DNA of 64,000 nucleotides from Heterobilharzia americana (GCA_944470555.2 OX104128.1:57605257-57669256); one strand, 5' to 3'; numbered from the stretch's first letter, positions 24,061 through 36,950 are shown. Numbers and translations are program-made. The notes: generated by a model not told the origin, from the letters alone.

Positions 24061-24349
24061 TTATGATCAGATGGTCACCTATCAGAATAGTGAGCGTTAG
24101 TCATATCTTCTACCGAGCTAAGTTTAGGTAAAATAATTTTGCTAATAATCAATATATGAATTGAGAATACAAGAAGTTATCATCTTAAACCTAATAAATA
24201 ATATGTTCAGAATTGTAAGCGAATCAAAAAAAATCATTTGATAACAACATATGAGTAGGAGTTATTGGGGTTTCTATGCATTAACCAACATTTAAATGAT
24301 AAGAAGTAAAGCATAATATAGCCAAAATTATCCTTAAAATAATACTCAC

Positions 24350-25253
24350 TTTCGTGCTAATTGTGTCCATTGATCAAGCCAATGAGTAAATTTCGGTACT
24401 TCTTTAATAACTAAACTCATTACTTCTAATAAAGTATCAGTTAAAAATTCCAATGAACTCAATGATAAACGTTCAGCTTTGTCTAAACCATCTAAAGGTA
24501 TAGATAATTGTGATGATGTTGGTTGATTAGATAAATAACCTGGTATATTTGTATATGGATTGAAAATATGTGGAACATAATGACTAGTTAGATTTAACCT
24601 GGATGAATAATTATCTGAATAATTTACATTTATCCGATTTCCAGAATTCAAATTGAACATTTCAACAGGACGCGTATATTGTTGTTGTTGTTGATGATGA
24701 TGATGATGATAATGATGATGACTGTATGGATTTCTGGCACAATTATCATTGGATTCATTCATTTGTCTATTGTGTTGAGTTGGTTCAATACCAGATGTTA
24801 TTTCCTGACAAACGGTTGTTTCATCATAATTACCACCAATCATTATTAAAACAGGATGAGAATTAGGATTCGATTCCGGTTTCTTAATCTCAGAATTTCG
24901 TAAATTTGAATCTTTTTTTCCATTCATTAATTCCACACCATCAACTGAGATTGATGTACATGTACCACCACTACAATTACTACTAATACTACTACTACTA
25001 CTACCTTGACTGTGATGTAAATTTGAGACTACATTAATTGACCCTGAAGGAGGTGGTATATTTAACGCTATAGAACCTGTATGAGAAGAGTTATTCAGTC
25101 CAGTGGATGCAATTAAACCTGATCTTTCACCTGGACGAAAATGTGGAAATGCGCTTATTGGTGCACATTTAACATGTTGTATACCGAATACTTCATAGAA
25201 TTTTGGTAAAGTGAATTCTGCAAGAAGTTGACGAAGTTGATGAACTGTCTTTT
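24350..25253 (-). CDS. NF1: neurofibromin exon I: helical region with a long low-complexity insert
   Basis: 904 nt, phase 1 to 2, acceptor TTGTCTTGTAG and donor GTGAGT. The start KTVHQLRQLLAEFTLPKFYE matches human KQVLRLSLTEFSLPKFY. The end (SLEFLTDTLLEVMS...WLDQWTQLARK) matches human SLETVTEALLEIME...WLDQWTELAQR. Between them human has about 30 residues but this exon has over 200, rich in Ser, Asn, Gly and His, with a His run interrupted by Tyr and a Gln run around codons 190-205. The insert stays open with no stop. It is probably a disordered loop between two helices; no domain is recognised in it. Confidence 0.93.
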
Positions 25254-25439
25254 CTACAAGACAAATAAAAAAAAATGACATTTTAATAGAAAAATGATAT
25301 ATTAATTTTCAAGATAGAAGATAACTAAAACTGAGATAATTTTCATTTTCATAAATAAATGTATAAACTAATTCATTCTGATGAATATAGTCGTAAAACC
25401 TGGGTACTGTGGGAGATTGTAATTCCACTTTAAGGTTTG

Positions 25440-25870
25440 TGGGGATTTATTGACTTTAGGTTGGTATTCATCATGGACTAACATCACTTGAAGAAACATT
25501 GGAAATCTGTCAACACTGGATGGCTGTTTATCATACTATACAACTCTTCAGCAGTGAGTACCCATCACGCCACCGGGTGTCGAACAGAGGACCTTCAGGT
25601 TTCGCGCCTAGCACGCTACCATTGAGCCACTGGGTTGGAATCCAATGGTTTATATTTCCTACTTCTGTCATTTCGCGATATACCACGATTCCGACCCGGT
25701 GACTTAACGGTAGGGTGCTGGCCACGGAACCTCGAGGTCCTGGTTTGACCCTTGGCAGGGTCATGGATGCGCACAACTGAAGAGTCCTATAATAGGGTAA
25801 GATAGCTGTTCAATGCTTCCAGGTTTCCAATGGCTCTTCAGCTGATGTCAGTCCATGATGAATTCCATTT
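25440..25870. mobile_element. family B SINE, inverted dimer
   Basis: Minus module 25440-25690 and plus module 25690-25870 meet at the head region. Both tRNA-like heads are clear (minus: ACGCTACCATTGAGCCACTG; plus: GACCCGGTGACTTAACGGTA with GGTCCTGGTTTGACCC). Both ribozymes are damaged (plus: CTGAAGA and GTAAGA). Confidence 0.75.
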
Positions 25871-26429
25871 TAGTCTGTTTATTGGATTTTAGCCATAAAT
25901 ATTTTTACATCAACAGTTCACTTTACTGTTAAGCTTATCGTATGTAATCTTTTTATTTACCTAACCTTAGGTACTTTGTATACCCAATTGCCTAATGATA
26001 TACATGTATGAAGAGAAGGATTATATCTTACGGAATCTTTTTAGCTTTTCATAGACTACTGTCTAATTTTCTTTTGCTCATTTTCTGAAGCGATGCATGC
26101 CTTTTTCTCTTAACATTTGCTGTAAGCCCTAAGTCGAATCTACTATTCGATGATGAAATGTAACGTCTTTATGATAATCGCTAATATCGACAAAGGCATT
26201 CAAAAAAGTCTAAGAAGGGATGAGTTTCTCCATTTAGAGGCCTTTTTATTCACGTTTAGTAGTAATATTGGAAAAAATAATTAATGAAATCATATTTATT
26301 ACTGAATAATTTCCCCATTTATGGTAGCCATAGTCATCATTAAAGCTATCAGTCATAACTAAATTTAGAGTTCTGCATTGAGAGAGTGTAAATAGATTAC
26401 ATATACGTACTTGCTGAGTAATCGCTTCA

Positions 26430-27085
26430 CAGTTCAACGCTGCTACACCACATCTCAGTCAAAAGAGTTAAGTGTGACCTTCAGGTCAAGAAATATGGCA
26501 AATGTTGGTCACCGGTAAGTATATTTGTGTTCCAAAAACCTGTAGCAGAGGGAATGTCTAATCAGTGGAACTTCGTTCACTTTTGGGACTTAGCTGATGT
26601 TCTGGATTTTACCATTCTGATGTATTATCAAGGTGCTGTATAACTACAGACCATAGGGTCTTGGACAAGATGGTAGTCACCCTAACTCATCAAACGTTTT
26701 TACAGGAAGAGTTCTCTTCTTTTCAATAAAGTGGAATCACCAGTGATTTACAGCAAACTGACGGAAATACATTTCAGTCTCGTGCATAAACTGGTATCTT
26801 GATTTCTCGACCAACTGACTTTCTACCTTCCTCCTTAAGAAAGTTCCAATAACCAATCATCATATCCGGCCGATTTAAAACAGTTTTCAAGGCTTCGAGG
26901 ATAGTTGAAGGACCAATATATACATTCCGTTTAGAGTCACTCTGAATGCTGGGTACCTGAACGATGGCTGTAGACCAGATGAACAGCTTATCAAAGTGCT
27001 CCACCCAGCGTTCTAGCCACCCATTCTCAGAGGTTAACACGCAGGCATCGTTTTCGCTGATGTTCTCACTAACCATTAATAAACC
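26430..27085 (-). mobile_element. non-LTR retrotransposon fragment, start of RT domain
   Basis: On the minus strand an open frame (27076 to 26774) starts MVSENISENDACVLTSENGW and continues LERWVEHFDKLF, the segment before the RT fingers in non-LTR elements. Downstream, with frameshifts, comes IFLDLKVTLNSFD, a mutated copy of the first catalytic motif (usually FLDLKAAFDSVD). Same strand as NF1, within the intron upstream of exon I. Confidence 0.65.
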
Positions 27086-27089
27086 AAAA

Positions 27090-28180
27090 TAATTAAAGAG
27101 AATTTACTCATGCTGATGTCTTCTCTGTATATTTTTTACTTTCGCCACCCCCTACTGCCTGAGGTTACTGTGAGGACTCTTGCTGAAAACAAGCTAAAAT
27201 CATTCTACTTGTATCATTTAGTTCACATGAGGCTACAGAAATCCACTGGCTTTTGTAAACCTTTGGATATAGGTTACCAATTTTCTTTGCCGCTATTTCC
27301 ATGGTAAATTGAATAACACAGCAGTGTTCATAAGCAAAATGACTATAGTCACATTCAATTAAATGGTTAACTAGGTAGTGAGTTGGAAGTAAATTAGTCA
27401 TTTACACAAAAAATACACTATAAGATATAAAAATGATATTCAATGGACAAATTCTTCTCACTATATAGGATATTGTTGAACATCATATTCACAAAAGTTC
27501 ATTGATAAGTATACAAATAGGAAGATTAAAATGGAATACAAGTCAAATAAAACTTATCTTTTTATAACTCATTTTTAAAGGAGATGAAACTATCAGAAGA
27601 ATCAATCAAAAAAAATATGTGCTGTCCTGAAAAGAAGTTGTTCAGCTGCCAAAACATATTTCATGTATAATACTAATTGTCCATATAGACAAGATGTGTA
27701 TCTAACACAAGGGTCTTTTTATGAATTTATGAACTTAACGAATACGAAGCTTTGATACTTATATATTTCATTAGCATGATTGTTCAGCACTTACTTATAA
27801 CAATGAATACAATATCAACACATCAGACCATTCAAATTAATAAATAGACAATGAAAACTGACTTTTCACTTTCCACCTTAACTATTGTATTCAAAAAGAA
27901 TATAGTCTTATATCATCTTAATGATTCTATCATCTAGGCTTTGTAGTTAGATAACTTCATATATCTATGCATTGTCAGTTTCTCCTTCTATTCATTTCAA
28001 AACTGTCTCTTATTTTTTGAGTTCTCTACATCATATTTCCTATGTTAATGAAAACCTGTTTATTAACATTGTTTCAAACCTCTTCTCAACTTATATTATC
28101 TTCTATAAACAACTAACATGAGAACAATTTTTAGTAATTGTGTATATTTTCAATAATTTTAATCATTCGTTCTTTCCAAT
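27090..28180. other. intronic sequence, nothing recognised
   Basis: AT-rich sequence between the non-LTR fragment at 26.4-27.1 kb and a family C copy. No repeat shared with the rest of the window and no convincing open frame was seen. Confidence 0.5.
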
Positions 28181-28189
28181 CAAGTTTCC

Positions 28190-28305
28190 AGCCCGGTGGT
28201 CATTGGTTCGAATCCTGCCGTGGTCCAAATTCTCATTTCACATTCAATCGTCACTCAAGTATGAATACTAATCAACCAAAACACGGCTATCTCAAATAGT
28301 TAAAA
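28190..28305 (+). mobile_element. tRNA-like SINE family C, partial
   Basis: GGTGGTCATTGGTTCGAATC (box B) followed by the shared 3' segment CTCATTTCACATTCAATCG and ACACGGCTATCTCAAATAG. The box A half is degraded. Confidence 0.65.
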
Positions 28306-29229
28306 TGATAATTATATAAAATTTAAAGAACTTGGTGAGAACTAACGAAGTGTTATCTTAGCCTAAAAGTTGAAAGTGGGAATCTCAGATAAGTGCTACT
28401 ACTAGTATTATTTCATTTATTTTAAAATTATTTTCATTTATGATCTAACTGGTAACATTATTGTATATCTGGATTCAAGAGCTTTCGATTAACTCCTCAT
28501 CCTTTTCTTTATGATCTATATATCAGGAATAACTGTATATCAAGTGAAACTCATTTCTAAGCATTGTACCATATTTTGTGCTTGAAATCAGCTATTTCAT
28601 CTTTATAGATTATGCTGCGTTGTGGTCGAGTAATTCAGTTATATGTACAGATGAATCAAATCACTTAAAGATATATACATATAGTAAGCACTAGACTTTG
28701 TGTTCTGTTGTATGCGGTTAGGAGTGTAGAATTGCATGGTTCATCGTGTGGTTGAATTTACTATAGGAGACTCGGTAAGCATGTATGAGACCAATCATAT
28801 GCTTAAGTCATTTGCAGAAGACTTAGCCATAACAAACTGGCGACAGTTACAATTGTTCTTCTGGCTTCAATAGAACGGATAAGATGACTGGAATTCTGTA
28901 TTGTTGTACTATACACTCACACTTAATAGATAACCTATTATGACAAACATAAAATGGCTATATAGGTTGAATAGCTGAAGGAAACCTAATAATCACAACT
29001 ACTGTTACGATTTGACAACTTTTGGCTTGGCAAAGTAACATGTTTTTATGTTTATGTTATTCATCTTTAATGGATCTGTGAATAAATGGTGGGATTGCAA
29101 CAATTTAAACTGCTGGATCATAGATACGGGATACATTGTTGAAGTGTAGCTTCCTAAATTAATATCATCATTTTCCTTTCTACATTAGATAATACTAAAA
29201 GACTGATGTGTAACTATCAGCATAAGTAT

Positions 29230-29505
29230 AAGGTGAAAATGACTGACAAAATCAACGTTAAACCTTGCACATAGGTGAATCGACTCAAGTTACCACATTT
29301 CACAGTAGTATACAAAGAATAGATTGACAGGAAGAGACTAATATCAAAGTAGACAAAGTTATGAAAGAGAATGAACAAACTGAAGATAAAGGTTAGTGTA
29401 AATATTCAAGCTTTCGAAGACTTCAAAGAATGAATGCATCTGCACCATTGTGGCTAATTTTCAGTTATGTCACAAAGAGTCCTTTCATCTCATAGACCCA
29501 TTTTC
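29230..29505 (-). mobile_element. non-LTR retrotransposon L2, 3' UTR fragment
   Basis: The reverse complement gives GACTCTTTGTGACATAACTG, a UTR with CATAACTTTGTCTACTTTG and TTCTTTGTATACTACTGTG, matching the ends of the copies at 4.3 and 23.9 kb. Only the last coding codons and UTR remain. Confidence 0.55.
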
Positions 29506-30194
29506 ACCCGACCAACAATATGAGACTTCATGGATTAATATCAGTTCTTGATTTGGACACCATGAACCCTCTTCCAATATAATCCAGCTTTTTTTTAGCA
29601 TGGTACATCAATGTAAACGATGGATGACCATGCTTAGTATATGTGGAAGCTATCTCAGTCGACTATAGTTCATATGAAACTTTATAAAACTAACACTATG
29701 TATTCAATTCATTCCACTTGTTTTTATGTTTTAGATAAAACTTTTTAACTAAATCTAATCATCTCAGTATCCCTAATGTTCTTTAGAATCGGAAGGAGGT
29801 AAAACATCATATAGAGTGTCTTGTTACATGATTTAAAGATACTTTCTGCAAAATTAACTTATCGAATAGCAAGACACTGTTTGGATGAAGCAAAAAGATG
29901 TTCACCAATTAGTGATTTAATGAGATTAGTAAATATCAATTATACACTTACAGTTAACTGTTTACTTTCAAAGAAATAAGGTGAAAACAAAAAAATATTG
30001 ACAACACAGAGGTGATAATAATAGGTGAATGGAATTATTTAGTAATAACAGATTAATAAGGTCATAATACGAACAATCTGTTTGATGAATGATATATGAC
30101 CATTTTGACATGAAAAACACTCTGAAACAATACACTCAACATGCAATGAGGAGAAAGGAGATCGATAGATATAAATCAATATAAACCAATCTAC

Positions 30195-30540
30195 TTGGTA
30201 GTGACCAGAAGTAAAATCGACGATGCATGTTTCATCCTATTCGGGACTCGTCAGCTGCATGTGCCTGTACCTGTACCCCAATGAGTGGTGTTTTTCCCCA
30301 CTGAGACACAAACCATGTACCCATTGCTTCAAACACCGAAGTATTATCCACTAGGCTGTTAGGTAAATCCAGCTGATGAGTCTCAAATAGAGTCGCAAAT
30401 ACTCCCAGCCACCATCAACCTGATGGATAACCAGACAGTATTGAGGCAACCGTATAGGATATCATATGCCAACAGAGGCCGATAAATTAGATCCAGAATA
30501 ACAGCGAGAAGTTACAAGTGTCAATAAATAAAAAAATCGT
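30195..30540. mobile_element. Sm-alpha-like SINE, minus/plus pair
   Basis: Minus copy 30195-30355: core CTGACGA, GAAA and ATC all present, but stem I is mismatched. A short plus hammerhead piece follows (AATCCAGCTGATGAGTCTC) from about 30358, then a tail module to 30540 ending in AATAAATAAA. Confidence 0.7.
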
Positions 30541-30794
30541 TAGACCGAAAGGACAGTATCTGTGGTAAAAAAATGCAATCTTGAAAGTACTTTTGATGCC
30601 ATTGACCCACCTGCTTGACACATTGTTCTTTTAGTTAGCGCAGTAAGCTTTTCTAGGAAGGAATCTTTGATCATTGGAATACACCTACCTTCTTTACCAA
30701 CCAATTACATATTCTTAGTTGGATGAAGGCAGTTGGTAGGAAGTCCTGCATGACTTAGGTTTTGTGCTTGTTGGCAGTGGTCAGCAAAGCGTAT

Positions 30795-31235
30795 CTGCAA
30801 CCTCTACGGAACTCATGTCCCACATGAAATTCAAACCCCCGTCAATCAGTGCTGCAGTTAGAGACGTTACTACAGAGCTATTCGGGCTGTGACTGACCTC
30901 CTGTAGGACTAGATGGGGTACAATGATTAGTCACTGGACGGTAACCAACTTTATATTGTCTAGCCCTCAGCCCTGAACGAATTCACGCGATGATTCTGCA
31001 CTATGGCCACCAGGCTAGGAGACTTAATATCGCAATGCAATGAAGCGGATACTAGTTGAATGGAGGTCATCGAGAGGAGGTCCCGTCGAATCTAGGTTTC
31101 TTAATTATTGGCATTCGTCTGTAACTTTGAGGGGACTCCTATCTCCTGAGAGATTCGAACCTACGTCACCCAGTGATGCAGTCAGTAACGTTATCAATGA
31201 GTTATTCATTGGTAACATTCACTTGTTGTTCTAGT
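30795..31235. mobile_element. tRNA-like repeat family E, two copies
   Basis: 30820-30910 (CCCGTCAATCAGTGCTGCAG, GAGCTATTCGGGCTGTGAC) and 31135-31230 (GAGATTCGAACCTACGTCAC, GATGCAGTCAGTAACG) share a pattern with 20455-20570. On the minus strand they read as AGCTCAGTGGTAACG-type box A, then a GGTTCGAATCTC-type box B. Confidence 0.55.
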
Positions 31236-31368
31236 CAATTAGACGTTGGTAAACAATAGATTTATGTACATTGGGTAAGAAGTTTTGCGTTTACATAACT
31301 GTAAAGTATATCAAAGTAATTAAATCATCTTATCAATTACAAAAAGTGTTATTTATTCATCAACTCAC

Positions 31369-31512
31369 CTGATAATTGTTTAGCTAAAGATGATGTACAC
31401 AAAGAATGAATAACATTTATCACAAATCCATGTACTGAAGCTCGTAGAGAAAGTGGACCAGTACACACCAATAAAGTAGCAATATGAAATAATCGAGGTA
31501 AATGTGTGCATA
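31369..31512 (-). CDS. NF1: neurofibromin exon H: helical C-terminal region
   Basis: 144 nt, phase 1 to 1, acceptor TTCATTTCAG and donor GTGAGT. It encodes CTHLPRLFHIATLLVCTG, then PLSLRASVHGFVINVIHSLC, ending SLAKQLS. Human has LPYLFHVVTFLVATG and PLSLRASTHGLVINIIHSLC. Its last base starts the codon GAA that is finished by exon I (E-KTVHQLRQLLAEF). Confidence 0.92.
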
Positions 31513-32620
31513 CTGAAATGAAAAAATAAATATCTAGATATATTTATTTATAAAACAAAAGTTAGCATCTTTCCACTTTTCAATTAAATTGTATTTTACT
31601 GAATATATATTTTATCTAGCAAAAAATTAAACTAGTAGTTAGACAAAATACAGTATGGAACAACTTAAGTACTTAGAAAATAGTCTAATCTGAAGATTTT
31701 ATAAGCTAGCCAAAATAGAATGATCAAAACATCAGATGGATATTTCACTCGTATACCCAGACAAATTTAGTTCAAATCATCTGAATTCATTTGACTAGCT
31801 GACTTACATTCATCGACTGATAGGCTTAAAATAAGATGATCAATTTGTATATTTCTTATACACCTGAGTAGTTTTTCAATTGTCCAATTATGGTATCAAC
31901 AGGATTTTGATGTGAAAACTGCCCCTACCAATCAATATCACAAGGTATGATCTCTCAAAATAAATGTATGATGATCTAGCGAAAGATACTACTGATGAAA
32001 AACTTCAGTAGTTTGAATCCACTTACACTGATTGATCTTTAGATTTATTAGTTAAGTATTAAACACATATACACATACTTTAGCTTGAAGTTAAGATTCT
32101 TCTCGTTATGATAAGTGGACTATTAAATAACTATTTCCTACAGTTTCTAAAGCCTTTTCATTAATTCAAAATAAACAATGAGAGCCAGAAGTTCATCTCT
32201 GTCGAAAATAAAAACTGTTCATAACTATTTAAAGGCAGTGTGTAAATAATGATTATCTATCCTCAAAAATGTACCACAAATATACTGCTGGGAAATATAA
32301 AAAGAGATACTTATATATGTGTTTGAATAGATGTCGTCTACCTAGGTGGGATCCATAGGAAGGTCAGAAAACACTGACCGAATACTATATATATACTGGT
32401 GGGACCTGAAGATGATTTGCCAAATACTGTGCAAAATAATTGGCCCTACTAACTTCGGCATAAAGTAACTGAACTTAAAAATCACTATTCGATTAGTAGT
32501 TAGTAGCTACAAGGCAGCTGAAATATGTACGTGTCATCCAGTCGGAACCAAGTAAATCTCATGTTATTTATTTCTATGGGGAAAAAATGTTTAAATAATT
32601 CTGCTTTAATGCAGTATTTA
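31513..32620. other. intronic sequence, nothing recognised
   Basis: Intron between exons G and H. No shared repeat or open frame recognised. Confidence 0.5.
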
Positions 32621-32900
32621 TCAACAAATGGGATCATTTAGAGAACAGTTGAAAACCTGAGATCACTGGACAGCTGTTTTACCCCAGCATGGGACTCAGC
32701 ACTTCGCATCTACCACCATCCCCTAGGGATCGAACTCAAGACATTTAGGTTCCATGGCAAAAACGTTAACCATTCAGCCACTGGATTGGAGTTTAATGGT
32801 CTACAGTTGTCTACTTCTGTCAATTCACAGTATATTACGACTATTCACCAAGTTCTTAAGTTGTCATCCGCTTCACTTTCAACTAGTTGACAACTCAGGT
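32620..32900 (-). mobile_element. family B hammerhead SINE
   Basis: Reversed hammerhead ATCACTGGACAGCTGTTTTA ... ATGGGACTCAGCACTTCG with part of CTGAGGAG deleted, reversed boxes (GGGATCGAACTCAAGAC; AACCATTCAGCCACTGG), then TTGTCTACTTCTGTCAATTC. Confidence 0.7.
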
Positions 32901-33099
32901 CAAATTGCTCGACCTTTGTTGGTAGATGGGTCCTTATACGGATGGCTTAATACGGCCCAGATATTCATCTTATTATAATCTGTTTGGTGGCTAGCAGTGG
33001 GATCCAGAACATACGCTGCTATAGGAACGGGAAGTTATAAGTATATATATACGATTAATGCTTGTATGTAGATACAAAACAAATTCTTATCTCACTTAC

Positions 33100-33217
33100 T
33101 ATCCAGGCAGTTATTAAATGATAGCATTAGTAAATATCGTAGTAGTGGTGCAGTTTCTGGCCATAGCGGATGTTGTTCCAGTAACGTAGTCGGAGCAGAG
33201 CAAGTTTTTTCAATAAA
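33100..33217 (-). CDS. NF1: neurofibromin exon G: helical C-terminal region
   Basis: 39 codons plus one base (phase 0 to 1), acceptor TTTTTTAG and donor GTAAGT. It reads FIEKTCSAPTTLLEQHPLWP and ends RYLLMLSFNNCLD. Human has IIDKTCLSPTPTLEQHLMW and RYMLMLSFNNSLD. The split codon is completed by exon H, giving LD-I-CTHLPRLFH where human has LD-V-AAHLPYLFH. Too short and too AT-rich to stand out alone; identified by position and by the LMLSFNN block. Confidence 0.9.
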
Positions 33218-34172
33218 CTAAAAAAGTCAGAGAAACAGTTGAGAAAATGAAAAAAAACTTTAGTAAATTGTTTTGAGATCATAAATTGTTAAATATTAAA
33301 TATTTCAAGTTGTTACTCATCGTAGACTGACATCGACTTGAAATATTTCCAAATCTCCACAACTCCCCCAAAATATTAAATAACTGGTGTTAATTTCGTT
33401 CTTATTCTTGTCGTCTTTGGATTCCTTTTTTTACTTTCAGTTAATACTACTTAATATTGTTGAGTAGTATAGTTAGTCTTCCACATAATGTTGCTTCATC
33501 CTCAGCTTTGGCTGTTCATTTTGTTCAATCGTATCTTGTTCACCATTTAACGTCCCTTGATATCAGTATCTTTCTCAGTACGTGATAGTGTTATAATTTC
33601 TTCCCTTGTTCCCTGATTTTATATTTTGCCCTGAACATTTGTTTATCTTGTGTCTTTACCTCATAGTGGGAGCTTAGCGGGTCTTTTATATTCCCTACTG
33701 GTTGCTTGGACAAAACTTTACTGTTTTTGCTATTGACGCACTCTCTGTGAGGCGCTCTAATAGCGATAAACTCACAGATACCTCACGACTCGAGGTCTTT
33801 ATTTTGTTAGTCAGTATTGTTTATGAATATAGAACCATATTTCAGACAAATCCTGTTTTGGATTGTACACGTAACTCGAGCTTTTGGTTGTAAAGTCGTT
33901 TGTTCACTTTGGTTAGGAATTTCCTGTAAAGAAATTCATAACTGTGGAAAAAAAGGTTCCATTTAAACAAAATTATCCATTTTACTATTGCTTCATCACT
34001 GATTAGTTGAAATGTTAAAATTTATTGGAAAATTTTATATTTTAACTTTCATCAGTTCGCCGTTATAATACAAGCTTGTCTGTAGCTTCGAAGAGAAGGA
34101 TGGCTTCTTCAGCAATTTAGATAGCCTATTCTTCAGGATATCTGCTGCAACGTTTGTACAGCAAGTCGCCCA

Positions 34173-34244
34173 GGAACCAGTTGCTGACTACAGAAGCTGC
34201 AGAGAAGCATCAGAAATGAGCTTTTGTAGTCAGCAATTGGTTCC
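34173..34244. repeat. inverted repeat, 26-bp stem
   Basis: GGAACCAGTTGCTGACTACA GAAGCT pairs with the reverse complement of AGCTTTTGTAGTCAGCAATT GGTTCC at 24 of 26 positions, with a ~20-base loop. It could be a fold-back remnant or a pre-miRNA-like hairpin; nothing decides this here. Confidence 0.6.
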
Positions 34245-34334
34245 AGGATGACTTTGTTTACGTACTTTGGTATCACTGTTATTACAAATCTAGGCTAGTA
34301 ATGAACGCAAAGTTAGTAGAATTTGGAGGTTTTT

Positions 34335-34535
34335 GGGGTATTCACCATGAACTGACATCAGTCGAAGAATCACTGAAATGTTGAAGCACTGGAAAGCTGT
34401 TTCGTCTTAGCATAGGACTTCTCAGCAGTGCATCCATGACCTCACCAGGGATCGAATCCAGGACCTTCAAAGCTACCAATGAGACATTGAGTACGAATCC
34501 AATGGTCCATATTGATTGATGCCAGTTTGAAATCA
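34335..34535 (-). mobile_element. family B hammerhead SINE
   Basis: Reversed hammerhead with stem I GCACTG/CAGTGC paired and GACGAAACAGC present, but the first box is CTGAGAA. Reversed box B GGGATCGAATCCAGGACC. The right boundary abuts the long L2 copy. Confidence 0.7.
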
Positions 34536-34574
34536 ATAAATCCTCACAAACCTCAAAACTGAGTTATTTTCCAA

Positions 34575-36950
34575 TGCTCATTAGTGGCATGTATCGAAAT
34601 GAGAATTCTCAAAGTTCCAATGAATTGTGACAGATGGTGGGAACCAAGTTGGACATGAGGAGAGGTACTCAACGACGGTATCCAATGAAGCTTTCGTTAC
34701 GTAGAGAACTGATGGAAGTAGGAGAAGGTGTAGAAAATAAGGAGAAATAAAACAGTGAGGAAATTCTATATGACGGTCAGGATGAAGGCTGTATGTGGAT
34801 ACGTCAGCGCTACCGGGATGGATTCTCAGCCACGTCATACAGACTATTCAATTACTGATATCGGTTATCAAGTCAACCATAGATTGGAAGATATCATTCC
34901 TCTACACAGCCCAAACCAATAGTTAGAGAGTTCACCAACTAATGCCATTTCTTCATCTGGCCGCCTGTAACCTTTTTCCACTCTGAACCTACTTAATCTT
35001 ACAATATATCATTAGGTAGATGCTCACAAAGCATGCGTCAACACAGTTGATGAAGGTCCACAATTCCACCAACCATAGTTGAAAACCCAAAGCTTCCTCA
35101 TCTCTACTTTTAATGGCCACATTTCACAAATATGTAGTAGGAAAAAACGACTGAACTGCAGAGAAATACACTGAGCTCTTAATGAACAGTTGAATAAATG
35201 GCGTAAGTTAGCGAAATCCGAAAGAGCATTTTGTATCTGTGCTAAGATTTTATCAGTCACCACCAGGCCTGACCCCGCTTCTCAAGTATTCAAAGTTGCC
35301 GATGCGCTCAATAATTTCCATCACACTTGTTAAATATGCCGTCAAAGCAAACCAGCACTGAAGCAATAATTTGCATTAGGAGGGCAAAAAATGCATCCTT
35401 AACTTTCTAAAATCATGTCTTGCAGTGTTCAGATCAGAAGACTCTTAATCTTATCAGTGTCTTCACCTAACATGACTATGTCATCTGCGGTCGAATAAAG
35501 ATTCTCTAGTGTCTAGCTTAGTCCCAGTAAAACCGGACTAGGAGATGGGGTCCATCAGAAGCACATCCATAGCCGAAATCATATGAAAATTGAGGGAGTA
35601 GACATCCTTGACGGACACTCTTCAATATTTGAAACTCATCATAGTCTCTAACGCACCTACAGGTATTCAAGTACACAGCCTTCAACAAAGCTATGAGATT
35701 ACTCGGCATCCCTTTCAGTGACAGACACTAACATAAAATCTCTCGATACATGGAGTCAGATGTCATCTTCAGGTCAGGAAATACAGCCAGTGTCGAGTGT
35801 TGATAAGTGTACCTGCAAACAGTATCTGGTGGAGGGTGAATATCTGTTCGATACATTCATGCTCAGGTTTGAAACCGTTTAGTTTTCTCAGGTTTGGTGT
35901 TCTCGAGTTCTACTTAGATGTTTGGTAATTATAGGGTCTGGAATCTTAGACACTGTATGTACCAAACTGCTTCACCTGTGGTTGCCACAAGAGGATAGCT
36001 CACCTTTCTTGAAGACTGGGACAACGGTGATTGAGGTCACTAAGAGGGGATCATATCTGACTCCCATACACTAGTTAACATTTCAGTTAACTTGATCGTC
36101 CTAGCTCATCTGGTCCTGATGGACTTCTCTGTTTCAGGTCACTTGCAGCTTCCTCGACTTCTATAAGTGTTGGAGGTCCCACCTCAATGTTCCAATGCAG
36201 ATGTGAAAGGATAATGGGCAGTGGGATGGTAGATAGAAGCCAGTTGTACTGTTATTTTCCTCCACCGAAATCGAACAACAGACCCATCCATCTCTTCTAT
36301 AGTCACTCTAACGATTAAACTTTTTGCACGATTCTGTTTGATGAGTTTAAGTAGCTCTCTATGTTTTAGTCTTCACCACCCACCACTCTCGCAATCACTG
36401 CTTAGAATTCTTATCAGTCTACATCTCAGTTACTTAGACTCCTATTTGTGCACGGAGCCTACAGGAATGCATTCGCATGCTTCCATTAACTTGGAAGAAG
36501 CTGATAATATCCACTGACCCTTTTTAACCTCTTTCTGGGACTAGGTTATGGTCTTCAACGCTGTTTTGACAACACGCTAGAGATATTGCCAACTTCCTCC
36601 GTGTAAGTGACACTGTTTGTTCCAATAACTGTCAAACCAGTTCCCCATTAAAATGCAGCTTAGGAATGCCGATTGTCGATCTGAGCTAGGAATACTTTCA
36701 TTGCCGCCGTTTCTCTACTTTCACTAAGGAGCCCATATGTATGTGCTGCTCAAACCAACGCGCTATGATTATTCAGACACATGCTTCAGAAGAAGTGGAA
36801 ATCTACTATCAAACACCCCATCCACAACTGAAAGCACTCTAGTCTTTCTTTGTCCACCGATGGGATGAGGCTGGTGGGAGCTAAGTTAGATTATTCCTCT
36901 CCTTATATCTGAAGTTCATGCTAACCGGAGACAAGTGACTGTCTATATGC
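34575..36950 (-). mobile_element. non-LTR retrotransposon L2, long degraded copy
   Basis: Order on the minus strand: PPTLIEVEEAASDLKQRSPS then GPDELGR (about 36.18-36.08 kb, RT fingers), then MPSNLIALLKAVYLNTCRCV and KSVRQGCLLPQFSYDF (35.71-35.52 kb, RT palm), then FANLRHLFN ... CEMWPLKVEMRKLWVFNY (35.26-35.03 kb, C-terminal tail), then a UTR to about 34.58 kb. Frameshifts and stops throughout. The upstream part toward 36.95 kb probably held the endonuclease but is too decayed to prove. No intact catalytic box. Confidence 0.7.

Noticed and set aside
24650..24725. His/Gln-coding triplet run as a microsatellite only
   Set aside because: It lies inside NF1 exon I in an open frame with good flanking homology, so it was kept as part of the coding exon.
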